Assembly: GCA_025201765.1 (NCBI GenBank)
Contig: MU623407.1
Span: forward strand, 124,001-188,000
DNA: 64,000 nt
Reading direction: 5' to 3'
Source: Daldinia sp. FL1419
Lineage: Eukaryota > Ascomycota > Sordariomycetes > Xylariales > Hypoxylaceae
Shown: piece after piece, positions 23,940-36,797 of the stretch
How positions within the stretch are numbered: the stretch's first letter is position 1
Layout: the number at the start of each line of letters is the position of its first letter
The notes under the pieces: model-generated
Databases searched by the model: none
Seen by the model: the letters and a program-made list of their open reading frames with translations, nothing else
Told to the model about the DNA's origin: nothing
Made by a program: the position numbers and the translations under genes

Positions 23940-24136
23940 TTTAGTGGTTTATCAGTTGGCGGAAGATGCACGGATATATAAGTCCTTTTCCACGATTGAA
24001 ATATTTTACCGGGGACGCTCATGATGGTAATGGGTTATTGCATTTGATTTTTAGCGGAGCACATTCCTTACGACTTGCATGCATATAGATAAAGCTTGGT
24101 TTCGGGGCCCGGGCCTTTGCATAATACATAGTATAT

Positions 24137-24172
<36 letters not shown>

Positions 24173-24522
24173 TTCGGTTTGCGATTTGATATTTGGAATT
24201 TCGATCAACTGTGAGATTGTGATGTATGAACAATATGTCAGCCGCTGTGGGAAGATACAATTGCGTACCTAGACGAGGGAACGTAATAGGTACCTGTTTA
24301 TACGATGCACCACAGCGCCAACGGCTATGTACCTACAGCAGATCTTGGCCGTCGTATTTAGTGGATACCTATCATACGTAGTGTAGTAATGTTCCCACTG
24401 ATTCCCACCAGTTAGCCAGTCCTTTCGGCAGTATCCCCAGCATGGAAAATCGGTCAAACTCCGCACGGATTAGCGCAGGGCTTATATAGCTCAAAATCAA
24501 GCAGAACTTCATCAATCACCAA
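23940..24522. other. Intergenic region with (AT)n tract
   Basis: Contains an AT dinucleotide run at 24140-24168 and CCTACGTA/GGTACCT palindromic motifs. No gene is seen. Confidence 0.6.
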
Positions 24523-24626
24523 GTCTTGGTGGCTCAGTTGGTCAGAGCGTTGGTCTCATATTTACTATGATTCAACCTGTAGGTTGGGCTATCCAAAGGT
24601 CGTGAGTTCGAGCCTCACCCAGGACA
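24523..24626 (+). tRNA. tRNA-Met(CAT), elongator type, with intron
   Basis: A cloverleaf can be drawn. Acceptor GTCTTGG pairs with CCAGGAC (24619-24625), with discriminator A at 24626. The D arm is GCTC..GAGC, the anticodon loop CTCATAA with anticodon CAT, and the T arm GTGAG-TTCGAGC-CTCAC. A 30-nt intron (24561-24590) sits one base after the anticodon, at the canonical 37/38 position. The anticodon stem TTGGT/TCCAA resembles elongator tRNA-Met. A T run follows at 24630-24634, suitable as a Pol III terminator. Confidence 0.9.
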
Positions 24627-24944
24627 TCACTTTTTGTTTCGTAGACTTTTTTATCCTCTCCAACCATTCACTGATACGATGTCTCATCCAACATCGGCGC
24701 TGGCATTGGAAAAGGCGTGATGCGTGTTTTGAAAGGGCGTAAGTGGCATGTCTTTTGAGCGGCACAGGGCGTCTTTGATTCAATGATGGTGATTGGTCAA
24801 TGGAGTAGCAACAGCCTACCTTTTGAGTTAGGTATATTATGTAGTATATTATATATATAACAAGCTGCTTCTCTCTTTTTGTTTCTTCCTATTTACACAA
24901 GATTACAATTTCTGTCCAGTATATTTGGACAGATCAAGGACGCA

Positions 24945-26687
24945 ATGGACGACATCACAGTTGTTAGACCTGCTAATGCAAATACCGATGTCCTCAAAGA
25001 ACAGGGTCCTGCTGACGAACAGGCTTTGGAATCGCTCGGCGTGGTAGACCCCCCCAAAGTCCGAACAAAACTACGGACTTACACCCTCTTAGTCGCACTC
25101 TACGTACAGGCACCTATTCCAAATAATAAGCCCACGGAACTATACATTTACTAATAATATCCCCAGCTTACCCTATTCGTCGCAGCACTAGACCAAACCA
25201 TCGTGGCAACATCCATCCCCTCCATCTCCGCCGCGCTGCACTCCGCATCCGGATACGTCTGGATCGGCGGCGCGTACGTGCTCGCCAACGTCGCGGCAGG
25301 CCCGATCTGGGCGAAATGCAGCGACATCTGGGGCCGCAAGCCTGCTCTGCTCGGGGCTGTTGGGGTGTTCACAGTCGCCAGCATCGTTGCGGCGTTGAGC
25401 ACGAATATGCAGATGCTCATTGCCGCCCGTGGGCTGCAGGGCGCGGCGGGCGGCGGGCTGCTTCAGTTGGTTACTATTACTATCTCGGACCTTTTCGATA
25501 TGCGCAGCAGGGCGCTGTATCTCGGGTTCCTGGGCGTGATGTGGGCGCTCGCCGGATGCGCCGGGCCTTTGATCGGAGGAGCCTTTACCCAGCTCGTGAG
25601 TTGGCGGTGGTGTTTCTGGATTAATCTTCCGGTGTGCGGCGCGTCGTTCTTGCTGTTGCTGCTTTTCCTAGACGTCCACGACCCTCATACGAAGTTGCGC
25701 GAGGGCCTCGTGGCTATCGATTGGTTTGGCACGTTCTCCATCCTGGGAGTTACTCTCCTGCTTCTCCTCGGTCTCGACTTTGGCGGCGCGATATTTCCCT
25801 GGGATAGTCCCAAGGTCATCTGCCTAATCGTGTTCGGAGTTGTGATGATCGGTTTCTTTATTTTCAGCGAGCAGCGCTTGGCTAGGTACCCCTTAATTCC
25901 GCTGGGTATGTTTAAGGATTGGTCAAACATCGCGACCTTTATCCTTGCTTTTGCGCATAGTACGGTCGCTATCGGCGCGGAATACTACTTACCGTTATAT
26001 TTCCAGAGTGCGAAACAAGCGTCACCTGTCCATAGCGGCCTTCTAATACTGCCGATGATGATTACGGAGTCCACGGTGGACGTACTGGTCGGTGTTCTGA
26101 TTCATCGCACAGGCCGCTACAGGGAAATCATCTGGGCCGGTGCAACGCTCATGACGTTAGGGACAGGGCTGTATATTAACTTCCGATCGGACACATCTCT
26201 CGGAGAAATCATCGGGTACCAAATCGTCAACGGCATCGGTACTGCCCTTCTATTTCAAGCGCCTATGATTGCGATCCAGAACACTGTCAGCCAAGCCGAT
26301 ACTGCATCAGCTACATCCGCCTTAGGCTTCATTCGCAACTTGGCGACGTCGTTATCCGTCGTAGTCGGCGGGGTAGTGTTCCAAAACAGCATGGACAATC
26401 GCCAATCAGCCCTCATGGCAGCTGGCATCAACGGACCTGTCCTAGACGCTCTGTCTGGCGACCAAGCAGCAGCCAATGTGGAGATTGTCCAGACTATCCA
26501 AGATGCGGCTCAGCGCCAGGTAGTGCTAGAAGCTTTCTCGTGGAGTATCAGGAATATGTTTATACTGTACACTAGTGTATCCGCTCTTACGGTGGTGGCG
26601 AGCGTTTTTATCAAGCATCGGCAGTTGCGAACAGAGCATACGGAGACGAAGACGGGAATCCAGGAGTTGACCGAGCGTAAAAGATAA
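24945..26687 (+). CDS. MFS exporter of the DHA2 (14-TM drug:H+ antiporter) family
   Basis: Exons 24945-25103 and 25167-26687 with a 63-nt intron (branch ACTAATAA); 559 aa. The intron falls inside TM1, just before LTLFVAALDQTIVATSIPSI, the DHA2 motif D1. Further motifs: WAKCSDIWGRKPALL (motif A), RGLQGAAGGGLLQL (motif B region), and LAGCAGPLIGGAFTQLVSWR (motif C, antiporter signature) followed by WCFWINLPV. About 14 hydrophobic segments are visible. It is a plasma-membrane or vacuolar exporter of toxic small molecules; the substrate cannot be told. An in-frame ATG at 24879 would add 22 residues; 24945 is preferred because the added segment is unlike the hydrophilic N-terminus usual for the family. 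Relatives often serve secondary-metabolite clusters, but no such biosynthetic gene is nearby. Confidence 0.9.
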
Positions 26688-27075
26688 GCGCCGAGATAAA
26701 ATTCATAGGCAGTATAGTAATTCGTAATGAGAACCGTCACCCCGTCGATATTCTAGAATTAGTGCAATTATATCAGCCCATCCATCAGCTTTCCTTTCGC
26801 CCGTAGTCACTCAAACATCTTCAATCACTAAACTATTCCAGGTAGCTGCGCTATATATTGCCTCTATCCTAGGCGAGTATCAGAATGGCCATGTGAAAGC
26901 AACAACGTGAAAAGGAAAAGATGCCGAGTTTATATTTATGTTATTAGAAGCTTCAGTAAAAGGGACCTATTATTCCATCATTTCTAATGTAAAGATTCCC
27001 TCATTCGCTAGCTAATTTTACTGACATCGCTTAGTTAAAACGAGGTAGAATGATACAGATACATAGCTAGGAGGT
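26688..27075. other. Intergenic region between convergent genes
   Basis: Holds the 3' ends of the MFS gene and of the F-box-like gene. No gene is seen. Confidence 0.6.
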
Positions 27076-28266
27076 TCATCCGTCGTCCGATCCCGTGACA
27101 GGCACCGTCGGCCCTTTGAGTTGCCTCGAGAACTGGAAGGTTTGATTTTGATCGTAGAGCTTGCGAATAGACCCGTAGTTCTTGAACATAGGACGGCGCT
27201 CGGCTGCAGGGTGATTGAGACGGGGGTTTGCCAAATTCTTTTCCCAATTTATGTGCCCTTTGGTTATATGTCAGTAAAACCCCCTTAGGCAGATCAAGGT
27301 ATCTTAGCTCCCAAGACATGCCATGATCGGGGGCGAGGGAAGGGCCGCTTTATGCCACATACCGGGAGAACCCTTAATCCCGAAATCCTGGTATATACAC
27401 ACAGATATATGCTCGGGAAGTATGGTTATGGTGGTGTCGGTGGCACAGCGCCTACAGAAGAGTTTGTACCGATTTTTTTTGGAGTTTATGATTTCTTTCC
27501 AGACGGTTTGTATGGCCTTTAACAGGCCAGTTGACGTGTCTCTCAAATGGCCGAGGACATGAAAATGTGGGCATAGCTTGAGGTCACCTACTGTTACCAA
27601 CGAAATCTCCATGGCGGCTTTTCGGTAATCCCAAGTTGATTTCAGCAAGTACCTGAAATTACCGTCGCTATCCTTGACAATGTTTGGAGTAGCGACATAT
27701 TCAACATCCAGTATATTTGGTTGGCCGTGTGGCGGTGGGTGAGTAGGGAAGGCCGTATCACGATGCTCCTTTAACAGCTCTCTGAGGTAAAGTTGGTAGC
27801 TGTGATATTTTAGACGTGTGTACTTGAGCGCAAGCTGGATGTGGCGATGATCGATCTGGATTAGACGGCTATCGAGCCGGGATGGTTGGTTGTACACCTT
27901 CTTGCACCACTGGTCCCAAGGCGAGGGGCATGTAAACCTCCACGGAGTCGCGGGTGTATCTCCCTAAGAAATAGAGTGTAGCCGAAAACAAGCTTCACAT
28001 ACCCATTCATCTGGGAGGTCGCGAGCGATCCTCGAGAGGTAGTCCAGGCACTGGCAGGCTGTAAATTCATGTACGCTCGGTCTAGCTATGGTAGCACGTA
28101 GTGAGCGACACGTCAAGGCAAATATACCTCGATCGACCAGCGGTACCTGGTCCGCTATGATGTGGATTAATTCGACAGGCAATTTCAGAAGGCGACTTCG
28201 AGCACATTGTTTCCGATCCACCGGCTCGACCGCCTTGATTGGTAGTTCCTCCCGAGTACTGTCCAT
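27076..28266 (-). pseudogene. F-box-like protein gene interrupted by an in-frame TAG
   Basis: Reading starts at 28266 and encodes an F-box-like segment (SRLLKLPVELIHIIADQVP, residues 24-42) and a WVCEACFRLH motif of the kind found in many fungal F-box-like proteins. An in-frame TAG (27966-27964) follows the motif, yet the same frame continues at once with family-like sequence (GDTPATPWRFTCPSPW) for another 200 residues. It then splices through an intron 27258-27362 to a last exon ending at 27076 (HINWEKNLANPRL..SIRKLYD). Two readings are possible: a recent nonsense mutation, or a 39-nt intron (27964-28002, GTATGT..TTAG) that removes the stop together with the cysteine motif. Such an intron would be unusually short and would delete a conserved element, so a pseudogene is favoured. 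Two exon-level ORFs either side otherwise look intact. Confidence 0.6.
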
Positions 28267-31200
28267 GATGCCAAGAAAATTGAAGACGATAAAGTGGTGT
28301 TTCTTAGGGTATAATAGGGAGAGATGGTTGAATATAGCGAGAGTTGAGTTGTAACCACATTATTGTTCTATATGCGAATCCAAGCTAAAAATTGTGTTAC
28401 TAAGATGAAATACCTAAGGCTACCTAGTTAAGTGATATAAAACTCTAATAATACTAATAGTTAGTTAATACTAATAATGCCCAATGTATCGCGCCTACCT
28501 CCCCATTTTGGCCTATAGCTTATCGCTTTCTGCCCACTTGCACTTGTACTTGCTCTTTGCGCTTCATCGCGCGCTTCAATCGTTGTGCCTCGCATACTAG
28601 TCTCAAGAAGCAACAAGCACCAGGTAAAGATCAAGTTGAAATATAAAATTTCAGGCTGTGCGTGGCCCCTTTAAATTGATTCCAGGGGAACGAAGTGAAT
28701 TAAAGCTTTATGGAGGTATCCGCGTACCTATATTGAGCGCGTGCAGCGTCAAATCAGTCCGAGTTGACGGGAATAGGATCCCATAATAATACGGCGAGGA
28801 TATCGATGAATTCCTTGGAAGTTTCACTGGGTTACGAATACATATTCTAGAATTGGATTCTTTGATCAAGCGATATTGACGCCAATGTGATCGCCATTCC
28901 TCGATATTGCGATGTACTAGTTGAACCAAGGCCTGCGGGACCCTGACGGCTGCCCGATAAGAAGAGAGAGCCCGTGAGTTGGTCCGGTCAATTTGCTGTG
29001 AATTATCGATAATATTGACTTACCTTAGGTACCTCGGTATTTATTTTATAGTACCTTAAGGTACCAAACCTGGAATTAACCACCAAGAAATACCAATATG
29101 GATTCCGATGCGACCATAGCCTTGATTGACTCTGTAGAATCCTTACGAGTTTTCGGCATCGTGCTTATTTTTGGTGTGGTGGCCCGCTTCGTATCGAAAG
29201 CCGCACGGCAAAACCTGACAAAGTTGACTCGTTTGCACTCTTCTGCTAGTTAACTTGTTAAAATTCATTACTAGTAAAGCTGATTCGCACATGAGCTTCG
29301 CGGGATCGCCTTGTAACAATTAGATGATATTATGACTATACCCCACTCTCGTTCGGGTAGCATTGCCTGTCTTATATACTTCAAAATACACATGTGTTCC
29401 ACGTGTAAGACTTGGCTGCTAAAGAACGGCCGGTTATTCGGCGCCTTAAGAAGCAATAAATCGGCAGGGATTTGCCGTGGGAGCGTTGCATACAGATCAC
29501 TCAACAGATCATTCAGCGTATAGCGAGTGTTGTACAACAGCACGTCGCGCGCGTGCCTAGGTATTACTGCACTAAGGCCATCTTATTTGTATGACGGGTT
29601 CTCTAATGAAATGAACTGATAAATAAGGGACTGTGCAGTGCGTGTAAAAGTACATGCACGATAGGAAAGACTCTGTTCGGCGCCGAGGACGAACTTTGGA
29701 ACTTGTAACCTACAGAAATTTCAAGCGGTGACCAACCTCGCAAACTAAAACGCCGCTTGAGTGATTTGACTGATCCATATGGCGCGGATACTGACACATC
29801 TATGGTAAGAGAAGAGCGCCCGCATCTTTGGCTGCAGTTATCGACGTACGCTGGCGTAGCCCGGTAGTGGCGGTGCCGATTGTCCCGATCCACTGGCCAT
29901 TCCAAGGATTGGAGAGTGTTCCGGAACGATGCTACTATTATTGTTACTTTCCGCAGCCGTAGCGTCGTGTTTATATGCGGCCTTAGTTAAACCGGAAGGG
30001 ATCTGCTAGAATTTTTAAGTCCCCGGGACAGATCGATGTGACGATCATCCAACTCCGAGTGATAGAATGGCCGGATAGTACAAAACTAGGTAGCAATTGC
30101 ATAGCTAGAATATCCTGCTTTTAAACTAGGCACGCTCGTGTCTGGGACTATGTGAGTAGGCTGATACGAGGTCGACGATTGATAACTTGGAATTCTGTCG
30201 AAGCATTGCTGAGTACCATCGTTGGACGGGACAGGCGGGATTCCTGTTGAAGATCTACACATCAAGGTTGGACCGCCCGTCTGTCAGTCAACCTAATATT
30301 GGGAGATGATGTATTTACGCGCATGCATTGGTCCAGTAAGGTGCCTGCGGGTAACACACATGGATATAGAATAAACAAATGCCTATCTCATACATAATAA
30401 AAACAGTAAATGCTTTCAAATAGTAGGTAGATTGGTAAATATCAGCTTACTCGGTACACATCTCAGGTGTTGTAGAAGGAGAAAACCATTCTGAATTGGT
30501 GCAGCGTTGCGTAAAATTGCTAATCCCATTGGCTTGGTTCAGGGAACTAGTGGCTACCCTAGTCGAAAAGATCCCTGCCGAAATTACGTCGTTTGGGCCA
30601 CAAGGGGCCACGAATCTGGGAACATCTGGGAACATTTGGGAACAGCTGCTGAGGTAGCCAAGACCGCAACTTCCAATCACTTCCAATCTTGGTTGCCATT
30701 TAAACTTTTGAGGAACGAGGCGCTGCGTGTCTTTTCTTTAATTGCTATTAATCGCTAAGCTTATTTTCCTTGCTATCGCTAGAATTGAACTTCAAATTAC
30801 TTCTCGACCCGACCTAACATTTTCCCTTTTCCCTTTTTTTCTTCTTCCCTTTCCTCTCGTTTGTCATTTCTTCCCCCCCTTTCCCCCCTTTCCCGTTACT
30901 ATCAAGGTATGTATGACAGCTTTCAATTACAAGTGACAGAGTGACAGTGATAGAACTTGTGAACTATCGTTAGCTTACCCGCTTGCCCTTGCATCTCCTT
31001 ACTTACGTGCATCACTAATAGCTACCTAGAAGTCACTAGTTATCCTTTAGCTACATCATCGTTACCCACCTACTGCAGTCGATTTAATACCAAATCTATG
31101 TACCATTGTGTTACCAGGCCTATGTTCATCTAGCGCAGCCCGATTTCTTTGTCAGAATCTTCCAGCCCCTCCGTAACTTTTACTCTGCGACTCCTTAATG

Positions 31201-31285
31201 CTCCGTTACACACCGGTTGGCTACTTATTCTTCCCCCGCCTCTGAGCTGCCTCCAACAGCCGCCATAGCAGCATCGACCGTCACT
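28267..31285. other. Gene-poor region upstream of tricalbin
   Basis: No supported gene. Weak ORFs include a 42-codon ORF at 29099-29227 with one hydrophobic segment, and minus-strand ORFs at 28708-28929 and 29603-29905; none resembles a known family. From about 30780 the sequence becomes CT-rich (pyrimidine tract with runs of T and C to 30905), typical of a fungal promoter or 5' UTR. An AAGGTATGT at 30904-30912 could be the donor of a 5'-UTR intron of the tricalbin gene. Confidence 0.5.
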
Positions 31286-34200
31286 ATGGCTACTGAACGG
31301 GAAGCCAACGAGCTCAAGCAGCAAGGAGCTCTTGAAGCTTCTCGCGATCCCGAATCCGACGTCACTTCCGATGCCGCCCAACAAAAATTAGTCGAGGAGA
31401 GCAGAAATGCAGGCGTGGCTGCTTTCACATTCGATCCAGATGCAAGTCCAGAGGAGAAAAAGGCCCAGGCTAGAGCTGTATGTTCTCTACGCTTCTCCGT
31501 TGAAAATGCTAGCTAATTGAGCTAACATAGGCTATACCTAACGACCCCCGCCGTTCACGAAAGCCGAAAGGTGTAGCTATTGCTACGGACGTCGACGATG
31601 GCACGAAGGCCAGTTATGATCTCCCAACTCCCTCGAAAGCTGGGGTTGTTGAGATCCCTAAGGACCAAGACGGCAGGCCGATCGTGGACGGAAATACCCT
31701 TGAAGAGGAGGAAGACCTAGCTGCCAAGGTTGGTTGGACTCAGCGATTCGGTTGGCCTGTTGACAGTGTCATGGAAGGCGAAAGTCTATTGGATCATTCT
31801 ACTTGGTTAGAAGAAAGGCTTCCCGATCAATATTTTGGAGGTTCGTGCGACCAATTCCGATATGATCTCTAGACCGGGGTTACTAACGTTGGTTAAATGC
31901 AGAATGGTACCATAATGCTGGTGTGATTATCTTCGCCTGCCTTGCCTCGTGGCTAGTCGCCGTGCTTGGAGGTGGCCTGGCCTGGGTTATCATTGTTATG
32001 GCCTGTTGCTCGACATACTACCGGACATCTATCAGACGAGTACGAAGAAATTTCCGCGACGATATTACACGTGAAATGGCCTTGAAGAAGTTAGAAACGG
32101 ACCACGAATCTCTCGAATGGATAAACTCATTTCTAGTCAAATTTTGGCCCATCTATCAACCTGTTCTCGCTCGAACGGTCATTAACTCCGTCGATCAAGT
32201 GCTGAGCTCTGCAACCCCTTCCTTCCTCGATAGTCTACGCCTCAAAACGTTTACACTGGGGTCCAAGCCCCCCAGGATGGAGCATGTGAAGACATATCCC
32301 AAGGCGGAGGATGATATTATACTTATGGACTGGAAATTTAGCTTCACGCCAAATGACGATGAAGATATGACAGCCCGCCAGGTCCGCAACAAGATTAACC
32401 CCAAGGTAGTTCTCGAAATCCGTATTGGCAAAGCTATGATCAGCAAAGGCCTCGATGTCATCGTAGAAAATATGTCATTCTCCGGAATCATGCGTTTGAA
32501 GATTAAGCTCCAGTTTCCTTTCCCTCATATCGAGAAGATCGAGATGTGTTTCCTCGAGCGTCCGGAGCTCGGTTATGCCTGTAAGCCTCTTGGTGGTGAG
32601 ACTTTCGGTTTCGATATCAACTTCATCCCGGGTCTGGAAAGCTTTATTCAGGAGCAGATTCACGGAAATTTGGCCCCGATGATGTATGCGCCAAATGTCT
32701 TCCCAATTGAGGTAGCCAAGTTACTTGCAGGTTCTCCCGTCGACCAAGCTATCGGTGTTGTCGCTGTTACGCTTCATGGAGCCCAAGGTCTCAAGAATCC
32801 CGACAACTTCGCCGGTAATCCTGATCCATATGCTGTGTTTACCCTGAATAAGAGGGCCCCCCTGGCTCAAACCAAGGTTGTCAAAGACACTCCAAACCCC
32901 AGGTGGAACGAGACGCATTACGTTATTGTCACTTCTTTCAACGACTCGCTGGATCTCATCATATACGATTACAACGACTTCCGCAAAGATAAGGAACTAG
33001 GTGTCGCCTCCTTCCCGCTTGAACGCGTAGAGGATATCGGCGTGTACGAGAATGAGCGCCTGGAAGTTGTTGCTCATGGCAAAGCCCGAGGTGTGGTTAG
33101 CGCTGATTTTCGCTTCTTCCCTGTTTTGGAGGCTATGGAGCATGACGGTGTGGAAGAACCACCGCCGGAGTCTAACACAGGTATCCTGCGATACACCATT
33201 GAACAAGCTAAGGATCTTGACGGCACGAAGAGTTTAGTTGGTTTTCTCAACCCGTACGCTGTTCTATTGCTTAATGGTAAAGAAATTCACCAGACCAAGA
33301 CGCTCAAGCGCACCAACAATCCTATCTGGGATAATGGCTCCAAAGAGATTCTTATTACGGACCGAAAGAATGCCAAACTGGGCCTTGCTATCAAGGACGA
33401 CCGTGAAATTGCCGGTGACCAACTCATTGGTACATATCAAATTAAGCTTGATGACATGCTCGAGATGATGGAAAAGGGACACGACTGGTACAATTTATCA
33501 GGAGTCAAAAGTGGACGAGCAAAGCTGACTGCGCAATGGAAACCCGTCGCCTTATCCGGCGTACTGGCAGGTACTGGTGGTTACCAAACTCCCATCGGTG
33601 TAATGCGTCTCCATTTCAAGAGCGCCCGGGACCTACGGAATTTCGAAACTATGGGTAAATCGGATCCTTACGTCCGTGTGCTGCTCTCCGGTATCGAGAA
33701 AGGCCGAACAGTAACCCACCGCAATACATTGAAGCCTGAATGGGACGAAGTTATCTATATACCAATGCATTCGCCCAGAGATCGTCTCACGCTAGAAGTC
33801 ATGGACGCTGAGAAAATGGGCAAGGATCGTAGCTTGGGTTTGGTTGAAGTTTTTGCCGGTGACTACATTTTGGAGGATGATAATGGCGAGTTCCTCGTCC
33901 ATGATGAGAAGAAGGTGCAAGAGAGCGGACTCCGGTTACATGGAAAAGGTATCGCAAAGGGAACTCTAAGTTATACTGTGTCGTTCTACCCTTGCATAAA
34001 TGTCGCAGATCCCGAGGAGGAGGAAGAAAAGGAGAAAGAAAAAGAAAAAGAGAATGAAGCAAACCCGGAGGCTCCAAACCCGTCTCTCGACGTTCCTCGA
34101 TCCTTGGATGCTGGAAAAATCTCCACCCTCGAGAGGAAGGAAAGCGTCCCAACTACACCAACCACGCCAACTATTCCCAAGTCGCCAGTTTCCCCTAGAT

Positions 34201-35968
34201 CAACTACATCGGAACGAAAGTCTCGTGAAGCGCCACGGGAGCGTCCTAAGGTTCATCTTAGCCCGCAGGAGCTACTCAAATACGAATCCGGATTCCTTAT
34301 CTTCAAACTACTCGAAGGAGAAATGCCAAAGAGCGGGACACACCTCGAAATTTACGTCGATGACATGCTCTACCCTAGCTACATCTCGGGCACGGCCAAA
34401 AATAAGGTATTCAAATTCGATGAGATTGGCGATTGCTTTATCCGTGAGCTAGAATTTTCTCGACTTACCCTCAAGGTAAGAGAAAAACGCGAGAAACCAG
34501 GCGAAGAACGTGATGAGGACCATACGGTAGCTCGGTTGACAGGGAATACTTTAGATACTCTCAAGCAATGTCTAGTAAGTTGCTACTATCTGCGAAAAAA
34601 GCGTAATATGTTTGCTAACGGCATCAGAATAATCCTACAGTATTGAGGCTCAAGGATGAGGAGAACAGAACGGCCACAATCAAGGTCAGCTTGAAATACA
34701 TCCCTGTCAAGATGCACCTAGACCCCAGTGAAAGCATCAACAATATGGGCAACCTTCGAGTCGATGTATTAGATGCTTCAGACCTACCTGCAGCCGACTC
34801 AAACGGCAAGAGTGACCCTTACTGCAAATTCGAGCTTAACGGACAAGATGTGTTTAAGACTAAGACACAGAAAAAGACCCTCAACCCGGTGTGGAACGAA
34901 TTCTTCGAGGTTGCCATACCATCACGAACCGCGGCTAAGTTCACGTGTAAAGTCTATGACTACGACTTCGCAGATAAGCCTGATTACTTAGGCGGGGCCG
35001 ATATTAATCTTGAGCAACTCGATCCGTTTAGGGCACAAGAACTCAAGTTGCTACTAGATGGAAAATCCGGTTCAATCAGATTGCGGTTGCTCTTCCGGCC
35101 CGACTACGTCACTCGTCACCGACTCGGCACTAGCACATTTGCGGGTACGTTCGGTGGCCCCGGTAGGATTGTGACCGGTGTTGTTGGTGCTCCGGTCAAG
35201 GGCGGCGTTGCAGTGGCTGGTGCTGTCGGGCACGGCGTTGGTAAAGGTGCTAGTTTTATCAAACGCGGCTTCCGAGGCAAGAAGGACGAGGAAGGTAACG
35301 GCTTGACTTTGACATCAAGTAACTCCGATATCCCTACGATCGTAACAAATGGACCGGATGCCCCCGTAGCCGGCCCCGGCATTCGACGAACAACGGGCCT
35401 AAGCGCCGATAGCGAAGCACCACGTCCTGTGACGCCCAATGGAGGCACAAAAACACATGGGCGCAATTCTAGCATGGGTGGCGTCTCCATTTACAGTCTT
35501 GCCCCGGGTACTGCTGGCGCCGGGACCGCTACTTTCACTGTGGTCTCCGCGTCAGGATTCCCAGAGTCAGCAAACCTTTACGTCATAATCAAGCAACTGA
35601 CGCCTAAGGAGAGGACAGTGGGCAAGACAAAACACCACGAATCACATGGGGTGGTAAGGTTCGACGAGACTTTCAAGCACACTTGTACCGCCGACACTCA
35701 ATTCCGTATCGAAGTCAAAAATCATCACACCTTTGGCAGCGATGACGACTTAGGTGAAGCACTATATTTTGTGGACGAGAGTGGCAGTGGCGAAAAGGAG
35801 ATCAAGGTTGGTACTGGAACAGTGGTCTTGAAGAGCACGTTCGCGGAGGCGAGTGTGGAAAATAACAGCCCCAGCCCAAGCTCGAGAAGTGGGAATAGCG
35901 GTTTGCGAAGGAGTTTTTTGAGTAAGAAAGAGGTTAGACCAAAAAGCCGTGAGGGGCCGCCTATCTAA
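31286..35968 (+). CDS. Tricalbin-type ER-plasma membrane tether (SMP plus multiple C2 domains)
   Basis: Four exons (31286-31477, 31531-31840, 31903-34574, 34628-35968) give 1504 aa, the usual size for filamentous fungi. Tricalbins anchor cortical ER to the plasma membrane and transfer lipids. Seen: a hydrophilic N-terminus; a hydrophobic hairpin (about 173-205, AGVIIFACLASWLVAVLGGG onwards); an SMP domain (about 230-435); C2 domains starting near 450 (VTLHGAQGLKNPDNF), 592 (YTIEQAKDLDGT), 731 (HFKSARDLRNFETMGKSDPY) and 1098 (VDVLDASDLPAADSNGKSDP), plus a degenerate one near 963. Several C2 loops keep the SDPY/NPDPY aspartates expected for calcium binding. A KE-rich run (about 870-890) lies in a linker. 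The start ATG at 31286 was preferred to the in-frame TTG at 31217; a stop lies at 31196. The C-terminal 300 residues are Gly/Ser-rich. Confidence 0.93.
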
Positions 35969-36797
35969 TTACAGAACACACGTTCGTTGATTAGGCGTTC
36001 AGGAGGTAAAGGGTATATTGGTGAGAATTGGTGAAGGGGGGCCATTCCACCATCGGTTTCTTAATCAAAAATAGAGGTTTAGTTATTAATGATGGGGGCA
36101 TTTTGGAAAACCTTAGCATAGCAGCCGTGGTGGCGAAGTGTAAGAGGGCAAAAATGGTTGTGCCGATAATCATTGCAGGCCTTTTACTAATACGTGTTAT
36201 TGAGTTTAATCCGGTGTGCCAAATCGAGCTTTGCGGAGTGTCATGTATGTACTATAGATCAATCGAATTAAGTCTTCCAGGTACCTGGTTTAGCTACGAA
36301 ACGCGTATGCGTTCATGGATGGCCCCATTCTTACGCCCTTTGGTATTTCTGACTAGTGTAAAGCAGCCTACCTATCTTACGAGCCTCCGCCCGTGAATAG
36401 CAACTAACAGTTAACCTAGAAACTTACGACTCTGACGCTATAAAACAATCAGAAACATATATCCCCGAAACGTCTTTGAAGCTTACGCGTCTATCGATAT
36501 GATCTATAACAGCCAAGCTGTGTTAAAATTTGCTAGCTGTTCGTACACGAATGACACGCCAGAGGAGAAACCACGATATTGAATAACGATTGTTATAAAG
36601 CAGAATAAATGTTTAAGTTAGTAGAGCAGACATATATGAATGCTTATATCCGTGTCTATAGACATTTTTCCAAACACACTCACGTCGGAGCCGTAGACTA
36701 CTAAACTTGTCATCCACCAAGAATCGATATCCAAACCTACCCAAGTATCTTACAAGGTAGTTACTCCTTATTGAACCTTTTCTTTACTGGCACCATC
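35969..36797. other. Intergenic region
   Basis: 3' flank of tricalbin and promoter of the SprT-like gene. The ORF at 36028-36396 lacks family resemblance and sits in the likely 3' UTR. Nothing else is seen. Confidence 0.5.

Noticed and set aside
29099..29227. 42-codon ORF with one hydrophobic segment
   Set aside because: Too short and isolated to support without transcripts.
36028..36396. 122-codon plus ORF after tricalbin
   Set aside because: No recognised domain; lies in the probable 3' UTR and spacer.
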